Positions 43,793 through 52,929 of a stretch of 64,000 nt of DNA are shown in pieces; positions within the stretch are counted from its first letter, which is position 1; every line of letters starts with the position of its first letter. Source of the stretch: Clostridiales bacterium (lineage in GTDB: Bacteria > Bacillota > Clostridia > Lachnospirales > Lachnospiraceae); assembly GCA_020860715.1 (NCBI GenBank), contig JAJBTU010000038.1, positions 1 to 64,000 of the forward strand, read 5' to 3'. The notes beneath the pieces were generated by a model that saw only the letters and a program-made list of their open reading frames with translations, was not told the DNA's origin and searched no databases. The position numbers were made by a program, and so were the translations under genes.

Positions 43793-43951
43793 GTTGCCGC
43801 TATTTAAAATCGCTTCGCGATAGCGGCAACTCGCAGCTTTTTGATTCTGTCGTTGACTTATCGGTTCAGCGTACGCAAGCTCTTCGCTACCGCTTCGGTC
43901 GGTGCTAAACGAGCGCCACTGGCGCTCAGCACCCGCTTCTTCCGATAAGTC
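43793..43951. repeat. Two adjacent modular palindromes before the transporter genes
   Basis: The first (43793-43830) has GTTGCCGCT/AGCGGCAAC arms around ATTTAAAATCGCTTCGCGAT; that 20-bp core recurs inverted at 45861-45880. The second (43855-43951) has GACTTATCGG/CCGATAAGTC arms enclosing GGTGCT-AAAC-GAGCGCC and its mirror. The remaining part of the 552-bp gap to 44224 is AT-rich promoter DNA. Confidence 0.85.
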
Positions 43952-44169
43952 ATATTATATATCCTTTTTCGCAGGAAAACAAGAAAGAGTAATTTTAAGT
44001 AACTAAATTAACTGAATTAGATTAATTTAACCTCAGACATAAAAAAATACAGGCAAACATGAACAAAAATCCGGATTGAAATTTGTAAAATACATATAAA
44101 ATGACGTAAAGAATAATAATGCATGATAAAAAGGCAAAAATGAATGATGTACAAAATAGAAGAAATTCC

Positions 44170-44209
44170 TATAATGAGGCTATGTTATCGAAACAGATTT
44201 CATAATAAT
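44170..44209 (+). promoter_or_regulatory. Possible promoter and operator of the mannan transporter
   Basis: TATAAT at 44170-44175 with a weak -35 (ATGTAC, 17 bp upstream). TTATCGAAACAGATTTCATAA, symmetric around GAAA/TTTC, lies just downstream and could be a regulator site. A poor -35 would fit dependence on the AraC activator. Confidence 0.4.
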
Positions 44210-44224
44210 AAGGAGGACAACACT

Positions 44225-45583
44225 ATGAAATTAAAGAAAGCACTTGCCGTTGTTATGGCGGTATCCATGGCAGCTTCTCTGTCCATGGTTGCATCTGCGG
44301 AAGAAGAGAGCAGCATTCCGGCATATGCAGACATCGTACTTGGCGAGGACTATACGGATCTGGAGGCTTCCATCAAGTTCATCCATCACAAGACCGACCG
44401 TGAGGAAGACGGTACGATGGCAGAGCTGATCGCAGCGTTCAATGAAGTATATCCGAACATCACCGTTACCACCGAGGGCGTTACGGATTACGCGGAGGAT
44501 TCCCTTCTTCGTCTGTCCACGGGCGACTGGGGCGACATCATGTTCATCCCGGCGATCGACGCGGACGAACTGCCGACTTATTTCTATTCTTACGGCACGA
44601 CGGAAGAGATGAGCGAACTGATCAATTTCGCGGACGCATATTCTTATGACGGCCAGAGTTATGGTATCCCGTACATGGGCAACGCACAGGGTATCGTTTA
44701 CAACAAGGCAGTCTTCGAGGCAGCCGGCATCACCGAGATTCCGACGACTCCGGATGAGTTTATCGCGGCTCTGCAGCTGATCGCGGACAACACTGACGCG
44801 ATTCCGCTTTACACGAACTACGCAGCAGGCTGGACGATGGGCGCATGGGATGCTTATGTTGGCATCGTATCAGACGGCGACGACACTTATATGAATCAGA
44901 AGTTCGCTCATGACTCGGATCCGTTCTCAGACCCGGGCGACGGCACAGGCGCTTACAATGTTTACAAGATTCTCTATGACGCGGTTGCAAACGGCCTCAT
45001 CGAGGACGACTACACCACGACTGACTGGGAAGGCTGCAAGAGCATGATCAACAACGGCGAGATCGGCTGCATGGTACTTGGCTCCTGGGCTTATATCCAG
45101 ATGGTAGAAGCCGGCGACAACGGCGACGACATCGGCTATATGCCGTTCCCGATCACGGTAGACGGTACCCAGTATGCGAGCGCAGGCGGAGATTACAACT
45201 ACGCGATCAACGTGAACAGTTCTGATACAAACATCACTGCTTCTCTGATCTTCGTGAAATGGATGACCGAGGAGTCCGGATGGTGCGAGCTGGAAGGCGG
45301 CTACCCGGTTGATAAGACCGGAGAGATGCCGGAGGTATTCTCTGCATTTGACGGCTGCGTACTGCTGACAGATGTTGCTGCACTGGAAGGCGAGGAGACG
45401 CTCCTTGACGATATCAACGCTGAGTCTGAGCTGTCCTTCAACGCTGGCGGCAACTCCAAGATTCAGAGAATCGTAGAGTCTGCGTTCACGGGCGCTGAGA
45501 CCTTCGACGAGATCATGGCAGACTGGACCGCGGCATGGAATGACGCGCAGGATTATCTCGGAATCGAGACGACCACATACTAA
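44225..45583 (+). CDS. Sugar ABC transporter substrate-binding protein
   Basis: A 452-residue extracellular solute-binding protein (family 1) with a signal peptide (KKALAVVMAVSMAASLSMVASA). It lacks a lipobox cysteine, unusual for a Gram-positive binding protein, so it may be released or retained otherwise. The mature part has the binding-protein pattern GTMAELIAAFNEVYPNITVT, YGIPYMGNAQGIVYNK and GSWAYIQM. With the two permeases and esterases it resembles the manno-oligosaccharide binding protein of Roseburia; the substrate is inferred. AAGGAGG precedes the ATG. Confidence 0.9.
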   Translation: MKLKKALAVVMAVSMAASLSMVASAEEESSIPAYADIVLGEDYTDLEASIKFIHHKTDREEDGTMAELIAAFNEVYPNITVTTEGVTDYAEDSLLRLSTGDWGDIMFIPAIDADELPTYFYSYGTTEEMSELINFADAYSYDGQSYGIPYMGNAQGIVYNKAVFEAAGITEIPTTPDEFIAALQLIADNTDAIPLYTNYAAGWTMGAWDAYVGIVSDGDDTYMNQKFAHDSDPFSDPGDGTGAYNVYKILYDAVANGLIEDDYTTTDWEGCKSMINNGEIGCMVLGSWAYIQMVEAGDNGDDIGYMPFPITVDGTQYASAGGDYNYAINVNSSDTNITASLIFVKWMTEESGWCELEGGYPVDKTGEMPEVFSAFDGCVLLTDVAALEGEETLLDDINAESELSFNAGGNSKIQRIVESAFTGAETFDEIMADWTAAWNDAQDYLGIETTTY

Positions 45584-45785
45584 GAGGAAAAGAGACTTGT
45601 TCGGATGATGGCTGCTGCATACAGGAGGTGCAGTTCATAACCGCCTGGTTTGCTCCGGCTTCGGACAGTTTCGATGAGAAAAGTGAGCCAGAGGGGAGTT
45701 TCTTCTCTGGCTCCTTTACTGATACGCAGGGCCGGGCAGCGCACTTTGGCAGTGGATGCCGTATCCGGCAGTATTTAGCAGGAAG
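45584..45785 (+). other. Spacer after the binding protein gene, with a hairpin
   Basis: The 410-bp gap between binding protein and permease holds this part and the repeat at 45786. GAGCCAGAG...CTCTGGCTC near 45683-45715 forms a hairpin followed by CTTTAC, possibly a partial terminator. No gene is seen. Confidence 0.45.
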
Positions 45786-45960
45786 GTAACTATTCAGGAC
45801 AGTACCTCGCACTTGCTGCGAGGTACGTATGAAAACCTGCAGCTTATGGGGAAAAGCCCCATCGCGAAGCGATTTTAAATGGGCTTTTCCCCTCGCCGGG
45901 GCGGCATCCCGCACAGAGTGCGGGATAAGCCTCGTAACTGTGAAGGTACTGAACAGTTAC
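45786..45960 (+). repeat. 175-bp composite palindromic repeat
   Basis: Outer arms GTAACT...AGTTAC and AGTACC...GGTACT enclose three hairpins. These are GTACCTCGCA/TGCGAGGTAC; GGGGAAAAGCCC/GGGCTTTTCCCC with the ATCGC-GAA-GCGAT core (45861-45880); and TCCCGCA/TGCGGGA in a block homologous, inverted, to 52966-53007 and 60788-60829. Confidence 0.9.
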
Positions 45961-45993
45961 GGATGGGCTGATGATTCGGAAAGGAGGATTTCT

Positions 45994-47043
45994 GTGGCTG
46001 GAACAGTTGCCGTAAAGAAAAAGAAGAAACGGACATTCAAGGAGTGGCTGCGAAGCAGAGACGGTCAGCAGGTGCTGGTGATGATCTCATTTATGACGAT
46101 TCCGCTTTTGCTCCTTTTTATATTTACCTACCTGCCGTTTGGCGAGATGGTGAATTTCAGTTTTTACAATATGAAATATATAGGTGAGCGGACCTGGGTC
46201 GGAATTAAGAACTATATCCGCGTGTTCCAGAGAGACGACTGCTTCGGCGCGCTGAAACTCAGCCTTTATTATATGGGCGGATCCATCGTGCAGCTGGTAC
46301 TTGCGCTCTATCTGGCAACGATACTGAGTTTTAAGGTAAAGGGCGGAAAGTTTTTTAAAGGATGTATGTTCTTCCCTTATCTGATCAATGGTATCGCAAT
46401 CGGTTTTATTTTCAAATTCTTCTACACCAGAGGCTACGTGTTTGATACCGTGCTTCAGTGGTGCGGATTTGACCTGGAGAACCTCCCATACTGGCTGCGT
46501 GACCAGAGGATCAATAACATCTCCCTGGTGGCAACCTCCGTGTGGCGTTACTTTGGACAGAACATGGTGCTGTTCATCGGCGCGATCATGTCCGTGGACA
46601 ATACGCTCTACGAGGCAGCGGAGCTGGATGGCGCGAATAAATTCCAGCAGTTCCGTTATGTGATCCTTCCAAGCATCAGCACGATCGTCACACTGAACGT
46701 GATTCTTTCCATCACAGGCTCCTTAAGTGCGTTTGAGCCGTCTTATGTTATCACAAGCGGTGCGAACGGCACGGCGACCTACTTCGTGGTGATGCATGAG
46801 ATCGCGCATACACAGCAGAAGGTTGGCCTGGCGAGCGCGATGGCGGTAGTTCTGCTGGTGATCATCCTGTTTGCGACTCTGCTGCAGAATCTGTTCTTTA
46901 AGTATGTGTTCCGAAGCGGTGAGGATGAAGATCCGAACGCTGCCAAAAAACGCGAAAAACAGGCGGCGCGTGCTGCAAAGCACAGAGCGAAGGCAATGGA
47001 AAGCGAAAGCAGCACATCTGCGCTGCCGGAGCAGAACAGGTAA
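45994..47043 (+). CDS. Sugar ABC transporter permease 1
   Basis: A 349-residue MalF-type permease. A lysine-rich start (VKKKKKRTFKEWLRS) precedes six membrane helices; the ATPase-contact EAA motif is EAAELDGANKFQQFRYVILP. The C-terminus is charged (KKREKQAARAAKHRAKA). The GTG at 45994 follows AAAGGAGG; an in-frame ATG further up lies inside the palindromic repeat and is rejected. No ATPase gene is nearby, as is usual for such transporters that share one. Confidence 0.92.
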   Translation: MAGTVAVKKKKKRTFKEWLRSRDGQQVLVMISFMTIPLLLLFIFTYLPFGEMVNFSFYNMKYIGERTWVGIKNYIRVFQRDDCFGALKLSLYYMGGSIVQLVLALYLATILSFKVKGGKFFKGCMFFPYLINGIAIGFIFKFFYTRGYVFDTVLQWCGFDLENLPYWLRDQRINNISLVATSVWRYFGQNMVLFIGAIMSVDNTLYEAAELDGANKFQQFRYVILPSISTIVTLNVILSITGSLSAFEPSYVITSGANGTATYFVVMHEIAHTQQKVGLASAMAVVLLVIILFATLLQNLFFKYVFRSGEDEDPNAAKKREKQAARAAKHRAKAMESESSTSALPEQNR

Positions 47044-47058
47044 AGGAGGCGACGGAAA

Positions 47059-47907
47059 ATGACTGCTGCAAAAAAAGCGGAAGGAGCTGTTTTGACCTTC
47101 CTGAAATATTTTTCACTGGTGTTTTTCTCATTTGTTGCGCTTCTGCCGGTTGTCTCCTGTGTGATCACCGCGTTTAAGACCGATACGGAATATGCGCAGA
47201 CAAATGTTATGACACCGCCGGAGAGCTGGCTGAATTTTGACAATTTTATCCAGGCGTTTCAGAAAGCGAATATGGGGCGTGCGTTTCTCAATTCCGTACT
47301 CATCGTGGCCTGCGTGCTGGTCGCGTCCGTTTTTATCGGCACGCAGCTGGCATATGTGCTGAACCGCTTCAAGTTCCCGTTCAACAATCTGATCCGGAAC
47401 CTGTTCCTGTTTGCGTCTCTGCTTCCCGGTGTGGCGATGCAGGTATCTCTTTATGAGATCATGTACAATCTGCATTTTATCAACAAACTGTATGGCTACA
47501 TTATCATGATGTGCGGCACGGACGTTATTTCAATCTACATCTACATACAGTTTTTCGAGAACATTGATATCTCGCTGGATGAGTCGGCAATTGTGGACGG
47601 AGCCTCGTTTTTCACGATTTTCTATAAGATCCACCTGCCGCTTTTAAAGCCCGCGATCGTGACGGCCTGCATCTTAAAGGGCGTGGGCACCTACAACGAA
47701 TACTATTCGGCGAACCTCTATCTGCAGGATAAGACGAAGCTGGGAACGATGGCGACCTCACTCTACACGTTCGTGGGACCGCTGGGAAGCCAGTACAACC
47801 TGATCTGCGCGGGCGTGATCATTTCGCTTCTGCCGGCCCTGATCCTGTTTATCTTCTGCCAGGATCAGATCTACAGCGGCCTGACCGCCGGATCGGTCAA
47901 GGGCTGA
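47059..47907 (+). CDS. Sugar ABC transporter permease 2
   Basis: A 282-residue MalG-type permease with six membrane helices and the EAA-type loop DESAIVDGASFFTIFYKIHLP. AGGAGGCG precedes the ATG and it starts 15 bp after permease 1. It completes the membrane channel for the sugar-binding protein at 44225. Confidence 0.93.
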   Translation: MTAAKKAEGAVLTFLKYFSLVFFSFVALLPVVSCVITAFKTDTEYAQTNVMTPPESWLNFDNFIQAFQKANMGRAFLNSVLIVACVLVASVFIGTQLAYVLNRFKFPFNNLIRNLFLFASLLPGVAMQVSLYEIMYNLHFINKLYGYIIMMCGTDVISIYIYIQFFENIDISLDESAIVDGASFFTIFYKIHLPLLKPAIVTACILKGVGTYNEYYSANLYLQDKTKLGTMATSLYTFVGPLGSQYNLICAGVIISLLPALILFIFCQDQIYSGLTAGSVKG

Positions 47908-47975
47908 TGAAGCTGGTGCCGGAAAAATCTGAAGCCGGAGCAATCGAAAACGTATGAAAGAGAAGGATAACCATC

Positions 47976-49094
47976 ATGTATATTTCACCGGATCATGAGC
48001 TGCTGCAGTACAGCGGCAGGATTGATTTTGAGGAGCCGAAAGCTCCGGTGTTTGTCTTTCCGTGCAGCAGTGTCGCCCTGCGTTTTACCGTGCAGGGCGG
48101 CGCTGACCGTGCGGGAGCCGATTCGTGTGTGAGCGGCGCTGACCGTGCGGAAGCTGATTCCGCTGCGGGCGCTGCCGTGTTTGTGACCGTGACGAATAAA
48201 AATGCGTATTGCGACAATTACCTTGGCTATATTCTCGACGGGGAGCAGGGAAAGTTCCGGATTGAAAATACGGAACGGCAGACCTGTACGGTCGCAGAAG
48301 ATCTTGCTCCGGGTGAGCACAGCCTGCTGTTGTTCAAACGAATGGATTCCTGCCATACGTTTACCCTGCACGGTCTGGAGATCACAGGATTAAAGGAACT
48401 GCTGCCGTGTCCGCCAAAGCCGGAACGGAGGATCGAGGTCTATGGCGACAGCGTCTCCGCCGGAGAGGTATCCGAGGCGGTAGACTATGTGGGGAAACCG
48501 GATCCCGAGTGGCACAATGGCGAACTGTCAAACAGCTGGTATTCTTATTCATGGATCACAGCGCGGAAACTGAATGCCGAGATACACGATATCGCGCAGG
48601 GCGGTGTGGCGCTCATTGACGGGATCGGATATTACAATGACGCGGAACCTGTCGGGATGGAAAGCGTATACGACAAACTTCGTTACAGCCCGGCGCTGGG
48701 GGTGATAAAACCCTGGGATTTTTCTCTCTGGACGCCGCAGGCTGTAGTTATTGCGGTCGGGCAGAACGACAGCCATCCCTGTGATTTTATGCGGGAGAAT
48801 TATGAAGGCGCACAGGCTGCTCACTGGAGAGAGTGCTATGGCGCGTTTGTGCGCCGCATAAGAGGACTGTATCCTGATGCGGAAGTGATCCTCGCGACAA
48901 CGATTCTGGAACATGACAAAAGCTGGGATTGCGCGATTGACGCAGTGTGCACGGCGCTGAACGATCCGAAGGTACATCATTTCTTATATAAGAGGAACGG
49001 AGCCGGGACGCCGGGACACATCCGGATACCGGAAGCGGAAGAGATGGCGGAGGAACTGGCGGGGTATATTGATTCGCTGGGGATTCCGTGGTAA
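47976..49094 (+). CDS. CE2-like SGNH acetylesterase
   Basis: A 372-residue cytoplasmic esterase with an N-terminal beta-sandwich (1-145) and an SGNH hydrolase domain. The nucleophile is Ser159 in VYGDSVSAGE; IAVGQNDSHP supplies the block III Asn, and GHIRIPEAEEMA the likely catalytic His. The layout matches CE2 enzymes such as the mannan esterase of Roseburia. Residues 41-66 contain a tandem GADRAGADS/GADRAEADS low-complexity insert in the beta-sandwich. It lies after the permeases, so it would deacetylate imported manno-oligosaccharides. Confidence 0.82.
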   Translation: MYISPDHELLQYSGRIDFEEPKAPVFVFPCSSVALRFTVQGGADRAGADSCVSGADRAEADSAAGAAVFVTVTNKNAYCDNYLGYILDGEQGKFRIENTERQTCTVAEDLAPGEHSLLLFKRMDSCHTFTLHGLEITGLKELLPCPPKPERRIEVYGDSVSAGEVSEAVDYVGKPDPEWHNGELSNSWYSYSWITARKLNAEIHDIAQGGVALIDGIGYYNDAEPVGMESVYDKLRYSPALGVIKPWDFSLWTPQAVVIAVGQNDSHPCDFMRENYEGAQAAHWRECYGAFVRRIRGLYPDAEVILATTILEHDKSWDCAIDAVCTALNDPKVHHFLYKRNGAGTPGHIRIPEAEEMAEELAGYIDSLGIPW

Positions 49095-49109
49095 TATGTT
49101 TGAAAAATA

Positions 49110-49204
49110 GTAATTATTAAGAACAGCAGGCCACAGGTCTACGCTTCGTCTTGGTCGGCGCTCAGCGCTTGTCTTTTCTTTTCGATGCTGTTCTGAACTG
49201 TTAC
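49110..49204 (+). repeat. 95-bp composite palindromic repeat
   Basis: AGAACAGCA (49120-49128) and TGCTGTTCT (49186-49194) are arms extended outward by GTAATTATTA against GAACTGTTAC. It encloses GGCGCT-CA-GCGC-type and ACGCTTCGTC hairpins. It lies between the two esterase genes. Confidence 0.75.
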
Positions 49205-49241
49205 AAAAATGACTGACAAAAAGCTGACAGGGAGAAGAATT

Positions 49242-50465
49242 ATGTACGACATCAACAGAGAAGCAGGAATCGTAAACCGCGGAAATGAGGAGCGCCTTAA
49301 GGCGGTGATGCGGCGCGCGGCCGCAGGAGAGCAGATGACGATCGGTTTTATCGGGGGCTCCATTACACATGGTTCCCTTTCGAGTACGCCGCAGACCTGT
49401 TATGCGTATCTCGTGTACTCCTGGTGGAAAGAAGCGTTTCCGAAGGCGGATTTCACTTATGTGAATGCCGGTATCGGAGCGACAGATTCGCAATATGGTG
49501 CGGCAAGAGTGGAGACGCATCTGTTACAGTATAAGCCGGATGTCGTATTCATTGAGTTTTCGGTCAATGATGAGAGTACGGAGCATTTTCTTGAGACCTA
49601 TGAGGGACTGGTCAGACGAGTTCTTTTCAGCGAGTGTGCCCCTGCCGTGATATTGATTCACAATGTCTGCTATGACAACGGTGCGAGCGCGCAGCTGCAG
49701 CACGCAAAGGTAGGGCGACATTACAGCTTGCCGAGTGTCAGCATGCAGAGCTCGATCTATCCGGAACTGCTCGCAGGGCGCATTCCGAACCGCGAGATCA
49801 CGCCGGACGATCTGCACCCGAACGATGCCGGACATGAGCTGGTAGCTTCGGTGATTACGTATTATCTGGAAACAGTGCGGATGGAGGCGCTTGAAAAGGT
49901 AGAAGAGGGAAGCCCGATGAACGTAGAAGTACCCTTGTGTCAGAATTCAGTCGCCGAAAGTATCATTCATGGAGAAAACGCTGCTTGTTTGAACGGCGCT
50001 ATGGAGCCAGTTCCTCTGACAGCGAACACGTATGAGCGCAGCGTTCGTTACAGCAACAGGAACTATACACTGGAAGAAGTGGAAGGCTTCACGGCGGATC
50101 TGCGTCCGCAGAGTGATATTACGGATAATTTTAAAAATGGCTGGGAATCTTCTTTACAGGGAGCGCATATGACATTCGAACTGGAGGGAACCGGTGTGGC
50201 CGTACAATTTCGGCGCTCGGTAAGACCATCTGCGGCGGATGGTACTTCTCGTTTTGCGCCGGTCGCGGAGATCATCGTGGATGGAGATCCTGCGACCCGG
50301 AAGATTCTGGACGCAAACTTTGATGAGACCTGGGGAGATAAGCTGGAGCTTCTGACAGTTACCGAGCATATGCCTAAAGGAATTCACCGGGTGGAAGTGC
50401 GGCTGGTGGAAGCACAGGATACGGTGGTGCCGTTTTACCTGAATGCGATTATTATGGCGGATTAA
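49242..50465 (+). CDS. CE17-like SGNH acetylesterase with C-terminal sugar-binding domain
   Basis: A 407-residue protein. The SGNH domain (about 1-215) has the nucleophile in GFIGGSITHG (Ser40), the FSVNDEST block and the DDLHPNDAGH catalytic dyad. A C-terminal beta-sandwich (about 220-407) resembles a CBM35-type module. The order SGNH plus CBM35 is that of CE17 mannan acetylesterases, which remove 3-O and 6-O acetyl groups while the CE2 partner removes 2-O acetyls. AGGGAG fits the ATG at 49242. A perfect hairpin follows the gene. Confidence 0.82.
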   Translation: MYDINREAGIVNRGNEERLKAVMRRAAAGEQMTIGFIGGSITHGSLSSTPQTCYAYLVYSWWKEAFPKADFTYVNAGIGATDSQYGAARVETHLLQYKPDVVFIEFSVNDESTEHFLETYEGLVRRVLFSECAPAVILIHNVCYDNGASAQLQHAKVGRHYSLPSVSMQSSIYPELLAGRIPNREITPDDLHPNDAGHELVASVITYYLETVRMEALEKVEEGSPMNVEVPLCQNSVAESIIHGENAACLNGAMEPVPLTANTYERSVRYSNRNYTLEEVEGFTADLRPQSDITDNFKNGWESSLQGAHMTFELEGTGVAVQFRRSVRPSAADGTSRFAPVAEIIVDGDPATRKILDANFDETWGDKLELLTVTEHMPKGIHRVEVRLVEAQDTVVPFYLNAIIMAD

Positions 50466-50499
50466 GGAAAGCTGCCGATATAGAACGGAAATGAAAGGC

Positions 50500-50527
50500 G
50501 GGCGTTCTTCCTTTTGGAAGAACGCCC
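50500..50527. terminator. Bidirectional terminator hairpin
   Basis: GGGCGTTCTTCC-TTTT-GGAAGAACGCCC, a perfect 12-bp stem between convergent genes. The flanking T-tract is short. Confidence 0.75.
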
Positions 50528-50561
50528 ACTTTGTGAAAGTATCTATGCAAAGCGTTTGCGC

Positions 50562-51401
50562 TTAGATACCGTATTCTTTTAGTAATTTCCGTTGGTAAGA
50601 TTCATCTGCTATCGATTTTTTTAAATCATCAAATCGATTATTGTTCAGAAGATTTTTATTTAACTGGTTCACCTTGTTCATCCCGTTTTCTTCCTGCTTA
50701 CGCATCTTATCAGCAAAAAGTTCTTCTAATGCTTCACATAACATATCATCATCTCCTCTCGATAATTTATTGGCCCGAATAAGGGTATTCATATATGTCT
50801 GATAATCCGGTTCGTTTTCGTGCCGCCTGTAAGCGGCAGCCACTCGTTGAAGAGAAACTGTGGGCAGAGCGTTTGTAAGAGACTGCAGCCATAGATATTC
50901 TTCTCCTGTCAGTTGTGAAGTGATAATAAGCTGCACGGGTATCATTTCTGTATTGATATGATACAGCCCCGGAAGCATTTTTTCAAGAGGATTTTGGGAA
51001 CTTTTATGTGCAGGATGCAAATTTTTTCTTTTTAAATGATTCCATAGCTTTTGCGGAAAAGAATGTGAAATCAATGTCAGGGAAGTGTCTTCAAGAATTT
51101 TATCTGATTGAAAATGTGTTGGAAAACTGTAAATGTATGATAGTGATTTATAATAGTTCTGGATACCAAGTGAATCGCCGGGGCCTTTGTATTCGATGAG
51201 ATTGTATTTTTGAAAAATCCGGCCGATGGGAGAAGCGATGCTGCGGCTGTTTTCTGCTTTGGTGATGAGCAGATCACCCCGCCTTTGGCCTGTATTTAAT
51301 ACAATTTCAGACTGATAGCTCAGGATGTCCTGATAATCAGCCAGTTCGATTTTCAGGGCCGATACGATTGCGGAATGCCAGTTGATACGGCAATCGGTCA
51401 A
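50562..51401 (-). CDS. PD-(D/E)XK nuclease-like protein, Rpn/YhgA-related
   Basis: A 279-residue protein with an N-terminal restriction-like fold: HSAIVSALKIELAD, then RRGDLLIT (metal Asp) and NLIEYKGPGDSLGIQNYYK (the E-x-K pair). This pattern is common in Lachnospiraceae proteins of the Rpn/transposase-derived group. The C-terminal part is helical with AMRKQ-like charged repeats and KLLKEYGI at the end. The GC content is lower than that of its neighbours, suggesting later acquisition. The target is unknown. Confidence 0.65.
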   Translation of the reverse strand: MTDCRINWHSAIVSALKIELADYQDILSYQSEIVLNTGQRRGDLLITKAENSRSIASPIGRIFQKYNLIEYKGPGDSLGIQNYYKSLSYIYSFPTHFQSDKILEDTSLTLISHSFPQKLWNHLKRKNLHPAHKSSQNPLEKMLPGLYHINTEMIPVQLIITSQLTGEEYLWLQSLTNALPTVSLQRVAAAYRRHENEPDYQTYMNTLIRANKLSRGDDDMLCEALEELFADKMRKQEENGMNKVNQLNKNLLNNNRFDDLKKSIADESYQRKLLKEYGI

Positions 51402-51753
51402 ACAGTAAAATCCTCCTTTCGGTTTTTAAAACGTTTTAGGTGATGCTATGTATTCCGGATTGATCTTTGGTATCTGCCAGAAAACGCATGGAATGGCTGA
51501 GAATTTCTGTAAATCAAAACAATGGGTACTAAATACATAACATAAATATAGAATAAAGTCAACATAAAATAAATGAAAAGCATAAATGATATATTAATAT
51601 TTCAGAAACACAATTATAGCTTCTCAAATATTCCTCAAAAAAAGACAAAAGTCCTTGCCATACGGACATAAAAGGTATAAAATAGGGAACAGATTTGGTC
51701 TTTGCCGACAAGGCAGATCAATGATCATAATAAAAAAGAGGAGGAAACGAACT
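51402..51753 (+). promoter_or_regulatory. AT-rich intergenic region with the liv promoter
   Basis: This 352-bp gap is AT-rich. TTGCCA (51655-51660) with TAAAAT (51678-51683) at 17 bp forms a promoter about 70 bp before livJ. The rest holds no gene that I can support. Confidence 0.6.
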
Positions 51754-52911
51754 ATGAAAAAATTAGCAGCAGCTCTGATCTGTGCGACGATGTGTCTGTC
51801 CTGTGTGGCGACGGCATCCGCGGAGACCGTGAAGATCGGTGTGTTCGAGCCGGCATCCGGAGACAACGGTGCAGGCGGCAAGCAGGAGACTCTTGGTATC
51901 CAGTACGCAAATGAAGAGACCCCGACCGTGGAGATTGACGGTGTAGAATATGACGTAGAGCTTGTGATCGTGGACAACGAGTCCTCGACAGAGAAAGCTC
52001 CGACGGCGGCTTCCGAGCTGGTCAGCAACGGCGTATCCGTAGTGCTTGGCTCCTATGGCTCCGGCGTATCGATCGCGGCTTCTGATATCTTTGCTGACGC
52101 GGGTATCCCGGTGATCGGTGTTACCTGCACAAACCCGCAGGTGACAGAGGGCAACACGCATTACTTCCGTATCTGCTTCCTGGATCCGTTCCAGGGCACG
52201 GTTCTGGCGAACTTTGCGTCTGAGAACTTCAGCGCGACAAAGGCATATGTGCTGACAAAGCTCGGCGACGACTACTCCGTAGGTCTTGGATATTACTTCC
52301 AGGAAGCGTTTGAGGCGCTCGGCGGCGAAGTGATCTCCGATACATTCCCGGAGGGCACCGCAGACTTTACTTCTTATATTACGACTGCGATCAATGAGGG
52401 CGTAGATGTTATCTTTGCTCCGACTTCCACCGAGGCAGCGCAGCTGATTATTGCGACGGCTGATTCACAGGGCGTAGAGGTTCCGCTTCTGGCCGGCGAC
52501 ACCTGGGATTCCAACGTCATCCTGAACGCGGCAGAGGGTACGGATCTTGGCGTTTATGTAACGACATTCTATCAGGAAGGCGCGAACGAAGAGTTTGATG
52601 CCAACATCAAAGAGTGGATCAACGCGGACAGCACCAGACTGGCGAACAACGGCGGCGACGACACGGTAGCGGCTGTTACGGCCATGGGTTATGACGCTTA
52701 CTACACAGCTCTTGAGGCAATCAAGAACGCAGGCTCCACAGACGCTGCGGCTGTGAACGAAGCGCTCTGGGATACCACCTACACGGGCGTGACCGGTGAG
52801 ATCTCCTTCGAGTCTGAGAACGGCGACGCGAACCGCGATACCGCTTATGTAAAGGTTGCGAACACCGAGACCGTTGCATGGGATTTCGTAGCGGAGCAGG
52901 GCGTACAATAA
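51754..52911 (+). CDS. livJ: Branched-chain amino acid binding protein LivJ
   Basis: A 385-residue periplasmic-binding-type protein of the Leu/Ile/Val family. A signal peptide (KKLAAALICATMCLSCVATASA) is followed by VKIGVFEPASGDNGAGGKQE. The binding cleft segments LGSYGSGVSIAASDIF, PVIGVTCTNPQVT and DVIFAPTSTEAAQLI are typical. The lipobox is not canonical; signal peptidase I cleavage after TASA is equally likely. GAGGAGG precedes the ATG. It heads livJHMGF. Confidence 0.93.
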   Translation: MKKLAAALICATMCLSCVATASAETVKIGVFEPASGDNGAGGKQETLGIQYANEETPTVEIDGVEYDVELVIVDNESSTEKAPTAASELVSNGVSVVLGSYGSGVSIAASDIFADAGIPVIGVTCTNPQVTEGNTHYFRICFLDPFQGTVLANFASENFSATKAYVLTKLGDDYSVGLGYYFQEAFEALGGEVISDTFPEGTADFTSYITTAINEGVDVIFAPTSTEAAQLIIATADSQGVEVPLLAGDTWDSNVILNAAEGTDLGVYVTTFYQEGANEEFDANIKEWINADSTRLANNGGDDTVAAVTAMGYDAYYTALEAIKNAGSTDAAAVNEALWDTTYTGVTGEISFESENGDANRDTAYVKVANTETVAWDFVAEQGVQ

Positions 52912-52929
52912 ATCCTTGCGGATTTATCG

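Noticed and set aside
45829-45993. N-terminal extension of permease 1 by 55 codons
   Set aside because: The stretch is the palindromic repeat; the GTG at 45994 has the ribosome site and matches the family start.
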